NCBI GenBank assembly: GCA_951813545.1
Contig: OX638352.1
Coordinates: forward strand, 3,116,835 to 3,180,834
Source: an uncultured Poribacteria bacterium
GTDB lineage: Bacteria; Poribacteria; WGA-4E; WGA-3G
Direction: 5' to 3'
DNA length: 64,000 nucleotides
Part shown: positions 1 through 9,189 of the stretch, in pieces
Position numbering within the stretch: the stretch's first letter is position 1
Layout: each line of letters starts with the position of its first letter
Made by a program: the position numbers and the translations under genes
Notes under the pieces: model-generated
What the model saw: the letters and a program-made list of their open reading frames with translations, nothing else
Told to the model about the DNA's origin: nothing
Database searches by the model: none

Positions 1-2314
1 GTAACATATATTCAATCCAGTCGTCCTGAACAGCGACAAGACTTGAACGGCAAAGCACAATGAGAAGCAGGGCGCGTTCAATACGCCGCCCCATATCCAA
101 GCTAATCCAACCGATCGTTTGCGTCATGTTTTCGGCACTAAGCCCGCTCAATGCTGAAAGGTAAATCATGAGTTGATCAAGTGAGGCTAATTCCGCCTCT
201 TGCAACACGAGATCCGTCAATATATGTGGACTTGCCTCTCCATCTTCGGGGATGCTTTTTTCGAGGGCAGCACACAGATCTTCAATGCCGTTCATCACAT
301 GCCATGTGTCGGTGGACCAACGGTCTCTGACTGCGTAAGCCGCGCTGAGGAGTGCCTGAAGTGTAAACACCAAGCTGCCGCTATTTTCCGTGTCCAGCAT
401 GATGGAAAGGAGTTCGTTTTCTAATGACTGATCGTCTTTACTGACAAAACCCGGATGCGATGATGTTAAACCAGTCAACGAACGGAGCATGCTGCGGAGA
501 TATGCGAGTTCTGATACTTCCCTTTCATCTTCACCGAAGGTCTCTATAAAGGGGGCAGAAGGTGGGCCTTGTGCTAAGTGCGAGGTCTCCAACCCCATCC
601 TGCCCATCTTGATTTTGTCCAACATAATTCGGAGGAGGCGCGCTTGTCCCTCCGCCCGTTCTGCATAGCGACCCACCCAGAACAGATTTTCAGCTGCTCG
701 ACTCGACAATCCAGCAGGACTTGTGGAAGCGGGACCTCTCACTTCAGTGATACGCCGCTGCCATAAACTGACATGTGGCTCAGGTTCAGAGGCAAGTACC
801 CAGGTGTCTTTACTAACTCCACCATCTCGGATTGAGATTGTCAGTTCACCTTTCTCTCCTGAACAACGGGTAAGCCCACCGGGCATCACGGTATAGCCAT
901 CTCTCTCTGCGAACAAGAAACTACGAAGGATGGCGCGACGGGGTTCAAGTTTTCCCTCAATCAACGAGGGTGTTGTGGAGAAGTGAATATACTCCTGCCC
1001 GACATAGAGATGCGGTTTCGCATTAATCCGAGCCCGAAGTGTGTCGAGTTCGGTGTTACTGAGTTCAGTTCCAAACATTGGTCGCCCGCCTGGTTGACGG
1101 TGAATGGATTTGACGACTAACGTTTTAAGGTTCGCCAATACATAGTCGCGCTGCTGCGGTTGTCCACACCACCACGTTGCGACAGAAGGGAGGTGCAGGT
1201 CTTCACCCATCAACCGTTTTGCGATGGCTGGCAGGAACGGCATCAAGCCCGGATTTTCTAAAATACCGCTGCCCGGTGGATTTATCACAACTACATTTCC
1301 CTGTCGAATCGCTTCCAACAAGCCTGCAACCCCAAGTCTTGAGTCCTGTCGGAGTTCTAATGGGTCACAGAAGATGTCGTCCACCCGGCGCAGAATAATA
1401 TTGACAGGACGTAATCCGTCAAGTGATTTCAACCAAACACGTCCATCCCACACCGTCAGGTCGTCACCTTGGACTAGGGTGTAACCGAGGTAGTTTGCAA
1501 GATAAGCATGTTCAAAGTAAGTTTCGTTGAGCGGACCAGGGGTCAGCACAACGACTTGTGGATTTTCTGTTTGGTGCGGGGCAATACGGGAGGCAGTTTC
1601 AAGTTGGTGTTGTAGGTCCACTACGCTGTTTTGTAGCGCACGAAAGAAAAAAGAAAGTCGATGAACACCGATTTCACCAAAGAGATTCGGCAATGCGCGC
1701 GCGAGAGCGGTGCGGTTCTCGAGTGCATAGCCTGCGCCTGAGGGTGCCTGTGACCGGTCACCGAGTATCCACATTTTGCCGTCCGATCCGCGTGCCAAAT
1801 CGGCGGCATAATTCAAGAGGAAAGGGAATCCGGACGGGACAAGCCCGACACACGCTCGCAAAAATCCAGCATGCGCATAAACCACTTCTGGTGGTATCAA
1901 CCCATCTTTGATTAGGGTTCGCTCGCCATAGAGATCCGTCAAGATCAGGTTTAGCAGCTCTGCCCGTTGCGTCAGTCCTTCAGAGATAGTTTCCGAATCT
2001 GCCTTCGAGATAATTAGCGGAATAGGATCCAATTCCCACGGGCGATGTCCGGGCTGTTCGCCGTGTAAGACGTAAGTGACACCGTTCTCACGAAGCAAAC
2101 GTTGCACCTCTTTGTCGCGAGATTCCATCTCTGCGAGTCCTAAGGTGTCGAGTGCCTGCATGAAGGCGTGCCAATGCGGATTGATTTTCCCATCCGTGTC
2201 GAGCATCTCATCAATCTGCTCAGCGGAAACATTGCCTGTCCGTCCATGAGGCGATTCGGTGGCATTATAACTATTGCCAACTACTTTCAAATTTTTTATC
2301 TTTGCACGTTGCAT
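1..2314 (-). CDS. Circularly permuted ATP-grasp / alpha-E fusion protein (3' end outside window)
   Basis: Reading the minus strand gives one uninterrupted frame from an ATG at 2314 to the left edge, about 771 codons, with an in-frame TGA shortly upstream of that ATG. The first roughly 480 residues match the circularly permuted ATP-grasp type 2 family (COG2308): typical phrases are NGVTYVLHG near the N-terminus, LTPGPLNETYFEHAYLA, INPPGSGILENPG and LVVKSIHRQPGGRPMFG. After KDTWVLASEPEPHVS the chain continues into an alpha-E domain (COG2307), marked by SRAAENLFWVGRYAERAEGQ. The two domains are therefore fused, whereas 6206-8882 encodes them as separate proteins. The family is predicted to form amide bonds between amino acids or peptides using ATP; the substrate is unknown. 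It is the last gene of the leftward cluster. A CTGACCGCAAGGAA motif lies about 50 bp upstream of the ATG, too far to be its ribosome binding site. Confidence 0.88.
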   Translation of the reverse strand, partial: MQRAKIKNLKVVGNSYNATESPHGRTGNVSAEQIDEMLDTDGKINPHWHAFMQALDTLGLAEMESRDKEVQRLLRENGVTYVLHGEQPGHRPWELDPIPLIISKADSETISEGLTQRAELLNLILTDLYGERTLIKDGLIPPEVVYAHAGFLRACVGLVPSGFPFLLNYAADLARGSDGKMWILGDRSQAPSGAGYALENRTALARALPNLFGEIGVHRLSFFFRALQNSVVDLQHQLETASRIAPHQTENPQVVVLTPGPLNETYFEHAYLANYLGYTLVQGDDLTVWDGRVWLKSLDGLRPVNIILRRVDDIFCDPLELRQDSRLGVAGLLEAIRQGNVVVINPPGSGILENPGLMPFLPAIAKRLMGEDLHLPSVATWWCGQPQQRDYVLANLKTLVVKSIHRQPGGRPMFGTELSNTELDTLRARINAKPHLYVGQEYIHFSTTPSLIEGKLEPRRAILRSFLFAERDGYTVMPGGLTRCSGEKGELTISIRDGGVSKDTWVLASEPEPHVSLWQRRITEVRGPASTSPAGLSSRAAENLFWVGRYAERAEGQARLLRIMLDKIKMGRMGLETSHLAQGPPSAPFIETFGEDEREVSELAYLRSMLRSLTGLTSSHPGFVSKDDQSLENELLSIMLDTENSGSLVFTLQALLSAAYAVRDRWSTDTWHVMNGIEDLCAALEKSIPEDGEASPHILTDLVLQEAELASLDQLMIYLSALSGLSAENMTQTIGWISLDMGRRIERALLLIVLCRSSLVAVQDDWIEYML

Positions 2315-2460
2315 CTTTTTATTTTTAGTCAACTTGTATCACGCGTTCTCTATTTAATTTAATGTTCCTTGCGGTCAGTGAATGGGGTTTTATAAACAAA
2401 GGAAAGTTTGCATGTGTGCTAAAGTTGGGAAGAAATTTTTGACGCAATCAAATAGTTCTT

Positions 2461-2582
2461 GTTATAGTAAAACCCGAAAATAAGAGGGCACTTTGGAAAA
2501 CACAAAACACCTCACCACCGCTGGCGAGGATTGTATCCTCGCCTCTTTGGAGTGTCTAATTAATTCTAAACTTTACTATAAC
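2461..2582. repeat. MITE-like element with palindromic core
   Basis: Perfect 11-bp terminal inverted repeats, GTTATAGTAAA at 2461-2471 and TTTACTATAAC at 2572-2582, bound a 122-bp segment. Its centre holds a hairpin with arms GGCGAGGAT and ATCCTCGCC at 2523-2543. No coding potential is visible. It occupies most of the 2315-2677 gap; the rest of that gap shows a hairpin (arms CCGTAAGGT and ACCTTACGG, about 2665-2703) that overlaps the stop codon of the upstream gene. Confidence 0.6.
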
Positions 2583-2677
2583 TTCACAACTTTGCAGATT
2601 TTCGTACATTTTGCAACTTTCCCATTCTGAAAAGTGAGCCTGTTAGGCCAGACGTATTTGACTGACCGTAAGGTAAG

Positions 2678-5600
2678 TCAAAAATCAAAAACCTTACGGA
2701 GGTCTAAAGTGTAGGGATATTCAGGATTCGTCTCTTCTGGTGGAGCAGCCATTGGACCCGGAGGATTACCCTCAGCCAAAAAGCTACCAGTTGTAGGGCC
2801 CGCGGGTCGCGATTGAATAACCCCTGGCGTATGCCCATCAGCCCCGAACCGACTCACCCGTCGGGATTCCGCCTCGTAGGCATTAACTGGGAAGGTATCG
2901 TAGTGTCGTCCACCCGGGTGGGAAACGTGATAAGTACAGCCTCCGATTGCGCGTCCGTTCCACGTATCAATGATGTCAAAGACAAGCGGTGAGTGTATAC
3001 CGATTGTAGGATGCAATGCTGATGGAGGTTGCCACGCGCGATAGCGCACCCCACCGACGTATTCTCCATGTGTTCCAGTGTTGTGGAGTATTAAACGCCG
3101 TCCATTGCATGTGACGGTGTAGCGAGAATCTGTCAATCCAGTGACTTTCACTTGGAGCCGCTCAACAGACGAATCAACAAAACGTGAGGTTCCTGCCCGG
3201 CTCACCTCTTCACCAAGTACATGCCAAGGTTCAATTGCCATCCTTAATTCCAGTTCAATATCTTGTATATTTACAGTGCCTAACTTCGGAAAGCGGAATT
3301 CAAAAAACGGTTCAAGCCACGCCATCTTAAACGAATAGTCTGCTTCTTGGAGTTCGGTAACGACTTCCTGTATATCAGCATGGACATAGTGGTGAAGCAT
3401 GAAGCGATCATGTAATTCTGTCCCCCAGCGTACCAGTTTGCCTTTGTAGGGTACCTTCCAGAATTTGGCGATTAATGCACGCACCAATAGCATCTGCACG
3501 ACGCTCATCTGGGCATGCGGCGGCATCTCAAAAGCCCGTAGTTCAAGTAATCCGAGTCTTCCGCTCGCTGCATCTGGTGAATAAAGTTTATCAATACAGA
3601 ACTCCGCGCGATGGGTATTACCGGTAATATCTACCATAAGGTGTCTCAGCAGTCGGTCTACCAGCCAAGGTGGAATATCTTCTACATCGCTGAATTCGGT
3701 GCTCGTTTCTTCAGACATCTGATCGAAAGCGACTTCAAGCTCATAAAGTTGTTCATCACGCCCCTCATCCACGCGAGGGGCTTGGCTCGTTGGTCCGATG
3801 AACGTACTGGAAAAGAGATAAGACAAAGCGGGATGATGCTGCCAATAGGTGATGAGGCTTCGCAGCAAGTGGGGTTGTCGCAAAAATGGACTATCCGCCG
3901 GGGTGGCTCCACCGATCACAATATGATTGCCACCGCCCGTCCCGGTATGCCTACCATCCAACATAAATTTTTCAGCACTCAGTCCTGCTAACCGTGCTTG
4001 CGCGTAGAGGGTCGTGGTATTATGAACCACCTCATCCCAATTTTTCGCTGGATGAATGTTCACTTCAATGACCCCTGGGTCGGGTGTCACATTTAGAGAT
4101 TCAATTCGTGGATCATGCGGAACTTCATATCCTTCAAGAATTACCAGCATATCCAAAGCGTCAGCAGTTGCTTCAATTGCTTCAAGGAGCCGCAGATAAT
4201 GCTCTAAGTGTGTCAAGGGCGGCATAAAAATATGCAATCGTCCCTCGCGCGGTTCAATGCACAGTGCTGTGTGAAAAGTCGTTTGCGCTTCTCTGTTTTC
4301 CGTTGCAGACCTACTGTTGCTCTCTTCTACTTCCGATGTATCCAAACTCTCCTCACGCGGTTCAAGCGGGTCGCGCTCATAAACCATCTCTCGCTGTTCC
4401 GGTGGCACCCATTGTATGGACTCCAATGGCAAACGCAACCCTATAGGCGAGTCGCCGGGGGTTAATAACATCCGTCCACCCCGGAAATTCCATGTGCTAC
4501 TCTCCCAAACATCATCTACGAGATCCCAACGTAGCGGTAGTGCATAGCCAATGGGTTCGCCGAGTGCCTCTGCTTGCAGAAGCTGCGCGAGTCGGTGTCG
4601 TTCAGAAGCCTCCTTGAAGTCAAATTCGAGCGGATTAATGTTAACAGGAAGTCTGTCTTCTGTCCAGAGGAAAAAGAGCGCATCTTCATAAGCTGGAACT
4701 ATCTGGTCTGATGAGAGCTTCAAGCATTTGGTGAGGTGATGTATAAATCGTTCTGCGTCTTGAACACCGAAACCGTAATCCTTGTGAGGTTCGGCGAGTA
4801 GTTTATCATTCCGCCAAACGGGCACACCATCCTTTCGCCAAAAACACCCGAACTGCCAACGCGGCAGCGGTTCACCGGGATACCATTTCCCTTGTCCATA
4901 ATAGAGCACACCGCCGGGTCCGAAACTGTCACGCAGACGTCGCAAGAGCCCGGCACCCAATTCCCTTTTCTTCGGGCTGTCTGCTTCTGTATCCCATTCC
5001 GCGCCTTCTGTGTCATCAATCGATACGAAAGTCGGTTCACCACCCATTGTCAATCGGATGTCATGTTGAATTATATCTTCGTCGACCTGTCGACCGAGTG
5101 CATTAATACCAGTCCACTGTGTTTCTGTGTAGGGTTTTGTCACGCGCGGGTCTTCGTGAATGCGCTGGACGGTGTTGCTATAGGTGAATTCTGTTTCACA
5201 CCGATCCGTGTAGCCGGTGACCGGTGCTGCACTTACCGGATTGGGTACACACGCTAATGGAATATGTCCTTCGCCTGCAAGTAAACCGGATGTCGGATCC
5301 AATCCTATCCACCCTGCTCCGGGTGCGTAGACCTCGCACCAAGCGTGCAAATCGGTGAAGTCTTTTGGAGGACCGGCGGGTCCTGTCACAGGCTTCTGAT
5401 CAGCGACAAGTTGTACGAGGTAACCAGAAACAAAACGGGCAGCCAAACCGAGATGTCGCAAAATCTGGACAAGTAGCCACCCTGTGTCCCGACATGAACC
5501 GATCTGCTTTTCTAAAGTCTCTTCGCAGGACTGTACCCCCGGTTCCATCCGAATTGTGTATTTTACATCCTCCGACAAGCGCTGGTTAATGTCAACGAGA

Positions 5601-6031
5601 AAATCGTTCATTTTCTGTTTCGTCCGAGGAACATCTTCCAACCACGCGGTCAGCAGCGGTCCGTTCTCTTTGATCTCAAGGAACGGGGTTAATTCCTCTT
5701 TGAGCTGTGGTTCGTAAGGAAATGGATAGTGTTCAGCACTCGCTTCAAGGAAAAAATCGAACGGATTGATGACAGTCATATCCGCAATGAGATCCACCTC
5801 AACCGACAAGGCACGTGTGGGTTCCTGAAAAACGACGCGGGCTTGATAATTGCCGAACGGGTCCTGCTGCCAATTAATGAAGTGTTCTTCGGGTTCAATT
5901 TTGAGCGAATACGCTTCGATGGGTGTACGGCAGTGGACGGCGGGTCTCAACCGAAAAATGTGTGGCGATAAGCCGACAAGCCGGTCATAGCGATATAGAG
6001 ATTTGTGGTTGATTGCTACACGAATTGCCAT
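2678..6031 (-). CDS. Transglutaminase-like / DUF2126 protein
   Basis: A 1117-residue protein. Residues 1-250 form a bacterial transglutaminase-like N-terminal region and core (COG1305) with the full catalytic triad visible: Cys180 in GSCRDTGWLL, His229 in DLHAWCEVY and Asp245 in IGLDPTSG. From about residue 300 to the end it matches the long DUF2126 domain (COG4196), including LTMGGEPTFVSIDD, RHTGTGGGNHIVIGG and RAFEMPPHAQMS. This two-domain form is a standard partner of ATP-grasp (COG2308) and alpha-E (COG2307) proteins. The family is taken to cleave or form isopeptide or peptide bonds; the actual reaction here is unknown. No signal peptide is evident, so a cytoplasmic site is likely. The ATG at 6031 has AAGGAA about 15 bp upstream within a CGCAAGGAA motif shared with neighbouring genes. 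Confidence 0.92.
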   Translation of the reverse strand: MAIRVAINHKSLYRYDRLVGLSPHIFRLRPAVHCRTPIEAYSLKIEPEEHFINWQQDPFGNYQARVVFQEPTRALSVEVDLIADMTVINPFDFFLEASAEHYPFPYEPQLKEELTPFLEIKENGPLLTAWLEDVPRTKQKMNDFLVDINQRLSEDVKYTIRMEPGVQSCEETLEKQIGSCRDTGWLLVQILRHLGLAARFVSGYLVQLVADQKPVTGPAGPPKDFTDLHAWCEVYAPGAGWIGLDPTSGLLAGEGHIPLACVPNPVSAAPVTGYTDRCETEFTYSNTVQRIHEDPRVTKPYTETQWTGINALGRQVDEDIIQHDIRLTMGGEPTFVSIDDTEGAEWDTEADSPKKRELGAGLLRRLRDSFGPGGVLYYGQGKWYPGEPLPRWQFGCFWRKDGVPVWRNDKLLAEPHKDYGFGVQDAERFIHHLTKCLKLSSDQIVPAYEDALFFLWTEDRLPVNINPLEFDFKEASERHRLAQLLQAEALGEPIGYALPLRWDLVDDVWESSTWNFRGGRMLLTPGDSPIGLRLPLESIQWVPPEQREMVYERDPLEPREESLDTSEVEESNSRSATENREAQTTFHTALCIEPREGRLHIFMPPLTHLEHYLRLLEAIEATADALDMLVILEGYEVPHDPRIESLNVTPDPGVIEVNIHPAKNWDEVVHNTTTLYAQARLAGLSAEKFMLDGRHTGTGGGNHIVIGGATPADSPFLRQPHLLRSLITYWQHHPALSYLFSSTFIGPTSQAPRVDEGRDEQLYELEVAFDQMSEETSTEFSDVEDIPPWLVDRLLRHLMVDITGNTHRAEFCIDKLYSPDAASGRLGLLELRAFEMPPHAQMSVVQMLLVRALIAKFWKVPYKGKLVRWGTELHDRFMLHHYVHADIQEVVTELQEADYSFKMAWLEPFFEFRFPKLGTVNIQDIELELRMAIEPWHVLGEEVSRAGTSRFVDSSVERLQVKVTGLTDSRYTVTCNGRRLILHNTGTHGEYVGGVRYRAWQPPSALHPTIGIHSPLVFDIIDTWNGRAIGGCTYHVSHPGGRHYDTFPVNAYEAESRRVSRFGADGHTPGVIQSRPAGPTTGSFLAEGNPPGPMAAPPEETNPEYPYTLDLRKVFDF

Positions 6032-6205
6032 ATCTGTCTTTTATATTTCCTTGCGGTTCGGTTAGCGGAATTTTACTGATAAGATTCCACTCCGTATATT
6101 CGTCCCGGCGCGATGCTTGGGACTACAAGTTTTGCTTTCCGTTTAAGAGGAGAATTAGATGCTCCGTAAGGGCAGGTTTCCTACCCCTTCTCCTTACCTG
6201 ATAAC

Positions 6206-7192
6206 TCACAACTGAGACTGTTCCTGTTCTTCAGCGGATTCTCCATTGACAGGACGCAAAGCAAAAAACGTCTTGTGAATATCATCACCGACTAAGTTTA
6301 GTTTGGTTTGGAAAGCATCAAGAAACTCATGCAAACCGGATGCGAGAACCTGTTTGACTTGGGCATACGCAAATTCAGCGCGGAGCTGCCCCAGACGCTG
6401 CTCCGCTGGGTTGGAAAAGGTTTCCAACGGGGTGCCGGATATCGCGTGCAATGATTCCTCCGCCCTAGAAAGACAGTAGAGGACCGACCGTGGAAATTCA
6501 CGATCTAACAGCAAAAAAGCGACCACCTCGTTTGGGGAGATAAGCCCATACGTGCGGCGGTACATCTCAAAACCGCTGGCAGAGTGTAGCAGTGCCCCCC
6601 ACTGAATGTCGTCAAAAGGTGTGTCCACATCCCAGATAGAGGGAAGAAGAATAAAATATTTAACATCAACGATTCTTGATGTTTTATCGGCACGCTCAAT
6701 CAAACGCCCCAACTGGGAGAAGTGCCAAGCTTCACTATGCGACATAATGTTATCTGTGAGTCCCATGAAGAGGTGTGATGCGAGTTTGATTTCCCTAAAG
6801 AATTCATGAGGCTCCGCCATCGCCCACTGTTCAGAGGTGTTCGCCACCAGTAAGTAGGCATCATTCAACTGCTCCCACATCTCTGATGAGATATTTTCGC
6901 GTATGGACCGTGCGTTTTCTCGACCAGCCCGCAGACAAGAGACAATTGAATTTGGATTTTCAGTATCAAACGCTAAAAATCGGATTACGGCTTCACGTGA
7001 GGCCTCACCGTACTGTTCAGCGAATACCTCGTCATCACCTGTTGTAGCAACCAAGGGTTCCCACTGCGCCTGCACACCAACCGGTAGGTCGAGAATGAGG
7101 TGGAGGTTGACATCGACAAAACGAGCGACATTTTCTGCGCGCTCAATATAGCGACTCATCCAATAAATTGATTCTGCAACGCGACTCAGCAT
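6206..7192 (-). CDS. Alpha-E domain protein (COG2307)
   Basis: A 328-residue, largely helical protein with the family N-terminus MLSRVAESIYWMSRYIERAE and the internal segments SHSEAWHFSQLGRLIERADKTSRIVDVKY and LLLDREFPRSVLYCL typical of alpha-E (DUF403) proteins. These occur almost always with circularly permuted ATP-grasp and transglutaminase-like genes, and are thought to act as partners in the same predicted peptide-ligation pathway; no enzymatic activity is established. Translation is likely from the ATG at 7192 with AAGGAA about 9 bp upstream, part of a CTGACCGCAAGGAA leader motif. It lies between the ATP-grasp gene (7428-8882) and the transglutaminase gene (2678-6031), all on the minus strand, with gaps of 235 and 174 bp, so co-transcription is plausible but not forced. 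Confidence 0.92.
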   Translation of the reverse strand: MLSRVAESIYWMSRYIERAENVARFVDVNLHLILDLPVGVQAQWEPLVATTGDDEVFAEQYGEASREAVIRFLAFDTENPNSIVSCLRAGRENARSIRENISSEMWEQLNDAYLLVANTSEQWAMAEPHEFFREIKLASHLFMGLTDNIMSHSEAWHFSQLGRLIERADKTSRIVDVKYFILLPSIWDVDTPFDDIQWGALLHSASGFEMYRRTYGLISPNEVVAFLLLDREFPRSVLYCLSRAEESLHAISGTPLETFSNPAEQRLGQLRAEFAYAQVKQVLASGLHEFLDAFQTKLNLVGDDIHKTFFALRPVNGESAEEQEQSQL

Positions 7193-7200
7193 ATTTTTGA

Positions 7201-7423
7201 TTTTCCTTGCGGTCAGTCAGATAGGTTTTATGAACACGGATCCCTTAGAGAATCCAAGCCGCACGTTGTTTGGCTTTTCGCGCTTTTGTGTAGGGACGAA
7301 GTAACCTCTTTTTAATTTTCCTTGCGGTCAGTCAGATAGGTTTTATGAACACGGATCCCTTAGAGAATCCAAGCCGCACATTGTTTGGCTTTTCGCGCTT
7401 TTGTGTAGGGGCGAAGTAACCTC
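7201..7423. repeat. Tandem duplication of a 115-bp intergenic unit
   Basis: Positions 7201-7308 and 7316-7423 are 108-bp direct copies offset by 115 bp, with two mismatches (7265/7380 and 7296/7411). Each copy carries, read on the minus strand, the CTGACCGCAAGGAA motif that supplies the ribosome binding site of the alpha-E gene. The second copy ends in an imperfect palindrome (GTAGGGGCGA at 7405 pairing with the stretch up to 7431) that overlaps the stop codon of the ATP-grasp gene. Confidence 0.9.
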
Positions 7424-7427
7424 GCCT

Positions 7428-8882
7428 CTACGCGCATTTTCCTGACGGACCTGATAAGACCCATGTATCCTTACTACCGCCACCCTGTGACGAGTTGACG
7501 ACGAGCGAACCCTTTTTGAGTGCGACCCGTGTTAATCCACCCGGTAGGACGTAAATCTCCTCACCATAGAGAATAAACGGACGTAAGTCAACATGCCGCC
7601 CTTCAAAGTGGTCGTCAATAAGCACAGGCACACGTGAAAGCGAGAGCGTCGGTTGTGCAATATAGTTGCGCGGATTATCTTTGATTCGACGGGCAAACTC
7701 CTCATGCTCTGCTTTTGTTGCGTGCGGACCAATCAGCATCCCATAGCCACCGGACTGGTTCGCTTCTTTCACAACGAGTTCATCAAGATGCTCCAAAACA
7801 TATTTTCGGTCGGCATCTTCCCAGCACATATAGGTTGGAACGTTTGGAACGATAATGTCTTCGTTGAGATAATACTTGATAATCTGTGGCACGAACGAAC
7901 AGACGACTTTGTCATCGGCAACGCAAGTTCCAGGGGCATTGACCAAAGCGACACGCCCAGCCTTATAAACATCCATCAAACCCGGAACGCCGAGCATTGA
8001 TTCAGACTGAAACACCGTGGGGTCAAGAAAGTCGTCATTAATGCGGCGGTAGATGACATCGACCCGCTCAAAGCCTTTTGTCGTTCGCATGTGCACGAAC
8101 CCGTCCATCACGACGAGATCGCGTCCCTCAACCAGTTCAACCCCCATCTGTTGCGCGAGGAAAGAGTGCTCAAAGTACGCGGAGTTATAAACGCCAGGTG
8201 TAAGTAGGGCAACTTCGGGAGCGAGGACTTTATCGGTCACGAGGTATCGGAGCATATTCAGCAGTTGGCTTGGATAATCCTCGACCGGCTGAATCTGTGA
8301 CATTCCAAAGAGTTGGGGAAAGGTCCGCTTCATTAACTGCCGATTTTCCACGACATAAGAGACCCCGGATGGACAACCGAGATTATCTTCCAATACATAA
8401 ATTTGTCCATCGCTATCGCGAACCAAATCTGTTCCAGTGATGTGGCACCAGACACCGCGCGGCGGGTCTAAACCGATGCAGGGTTGTAGGTATCGCTCCG
8501 ATGAAAGCACGACATCTGCTGGGACAATGCCGTCTTTGAGAATTTTTTGGTCGTGGTAAACGTCGTCAATAAATAGGTTCAGTGCGTGGATGCGCTGTTT
8601 GAGTCCGCGTTCTATCCATTCCCATTCACTGGCATCAATAATTCGTGGGATGAGATCGAACGGAAAAATCTTTTCGACCCCTTGCTCGTCCGCGTAGACG
8701 TTGAACGTGATGCCCATTCGGAGCAACGCGTGTTCAGCGGCAATTTGGCGGCGATTTAACTCGCCTTCAGGAAAGCCCTCAATCCGCTCCACTAACATCT
8801 GAACCGCGGGACGGGCACTCCCATCCGGCGTAAACATCTCATCATAAAATCCGTCAGTGCTATATCCATCAAATCCTGTCAT
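7428..8882 (-). CDS. Circularly permuted ATP-grasp type 2 protein (COG2308)
   Basis: A 484-residue stand-alone member of the circularly permuted ATP-grasp family. Recognisable segments are EQGVEKIFPFDLIPRI, CHITGTDLVRDSDGQIYVLEDN, LTPGVYNSAYFEHSFLAQQMG, VVKEANQSGGYGMLIGP and RPFILYGEEIYVLPGGLTRVA. ATP-grasp enzymes activate a carboxylate as acyl phosphate and couple it to an amine; this branch is predicted to make peptide-like amide bonds. Length agrees with the family (about 470-490). It is the first gene of the leftward cluster and a paralogue of the N-terminal half of the fusion protein at 1-2314. The ATG at 8882 is kept because it starts the conserved region at the usual distance. Confidence 0.93.
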   Translation of the reverse strand: MTGFDGYSTDGFYDEMFTPDGSARPAVQMLVERIEGFPEGELNRRQIAAEHALLRMGITFNVYADEQGVEKIFPFDLIPRIIDASEWEWIERGLKQRIHALNLFIDDVYHDQKILKDGIVPADVVLSSERYLQPCIGLDPPRGVWCHITGTDLVRDSDGQIYVLEDNLGCPSGVSYVVENRQLMKRTFPQLFGMSQIQPVEDYPSQLLNMLRYLVTDKVLAPEVALLTPGVYNSAYFEHSFLAQQMGVELVEGRDLVVMDGFVHMRTTKGFERVDVIYRRINDDFLDPTVFQSESMLGVPGLMDVYKAGRVALVNAPGTCVADDKVVCSFVPQIIKYYLNEDIIVPNVPTYMCWEDADRKYVLEHLDELVVKEANQSGGYGMLIGPHATKAEHEEFARRIKDNPRNYIAQPTLSLSRVPVLIDDHFEGRHVDLRPFILYGEEIYVLPGGLTRVALKKGSLVVNSSQGGGSKDTWVLSGPSGKCA

Positions 8883-8897
8883 TGCAATGAGCCTCCC

Positions 8898-9111
8898 CTA
8901 CCTCGCGCTACCAAGAATCCAGTGATCCTGCAGCGGAAATGCAAAGATATAATAAGGATTACGGTTTGTGGAATCGCGTAAGCCCTCTACTAAGAGGTGA
9001 TGTGATGCAATACTTGTGCCAATACCAATTTGTCCAAAAGATTGATAACCTGTTTTCGTTGTATGCGCAAAATACCACGCTTCGGGCACTCTACAGAGAT
9101 GAGACGTAGGT
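8898..9111 (-). pseudogene. C-terminal fragment of an unrecognised gene cut by the IS5-family element
   Basis: On the minus strand an open frame enters from the left end of the IS5-family element (9114) and runs about 70 codons to a stop at 8898. The peptide contains GQIGIGTSIASHHLL and NRNPYYIFAFPLQDHW and looks like genuine protein, but I do not recognise the family. A GTG at 9089 could start a 63-residue product. More likely this is the tail of a gene whose upstream part was lost: joining across the element to 11337 onward gives only a short open stretch. It lies just upstream of the ATP-grasp gene, so it may once have belonged to that cluster. Confidence 0.35.
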
Positions 9112-9189
9112 TAGGTAGTGTTTACATCAGGGTCATTCAATTGTAGGTTTTTTGTGTTATATTTTTCACGGGTGTTAATACTTCAGATA

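Noticed and set aside
200..2362. Plus-strand open frames across the first 2.3 kb
   Set aside because: All are shadows of the minus-strand ATP-grasp/alpha-E fusion, which reads continuously and matches its families throughout.
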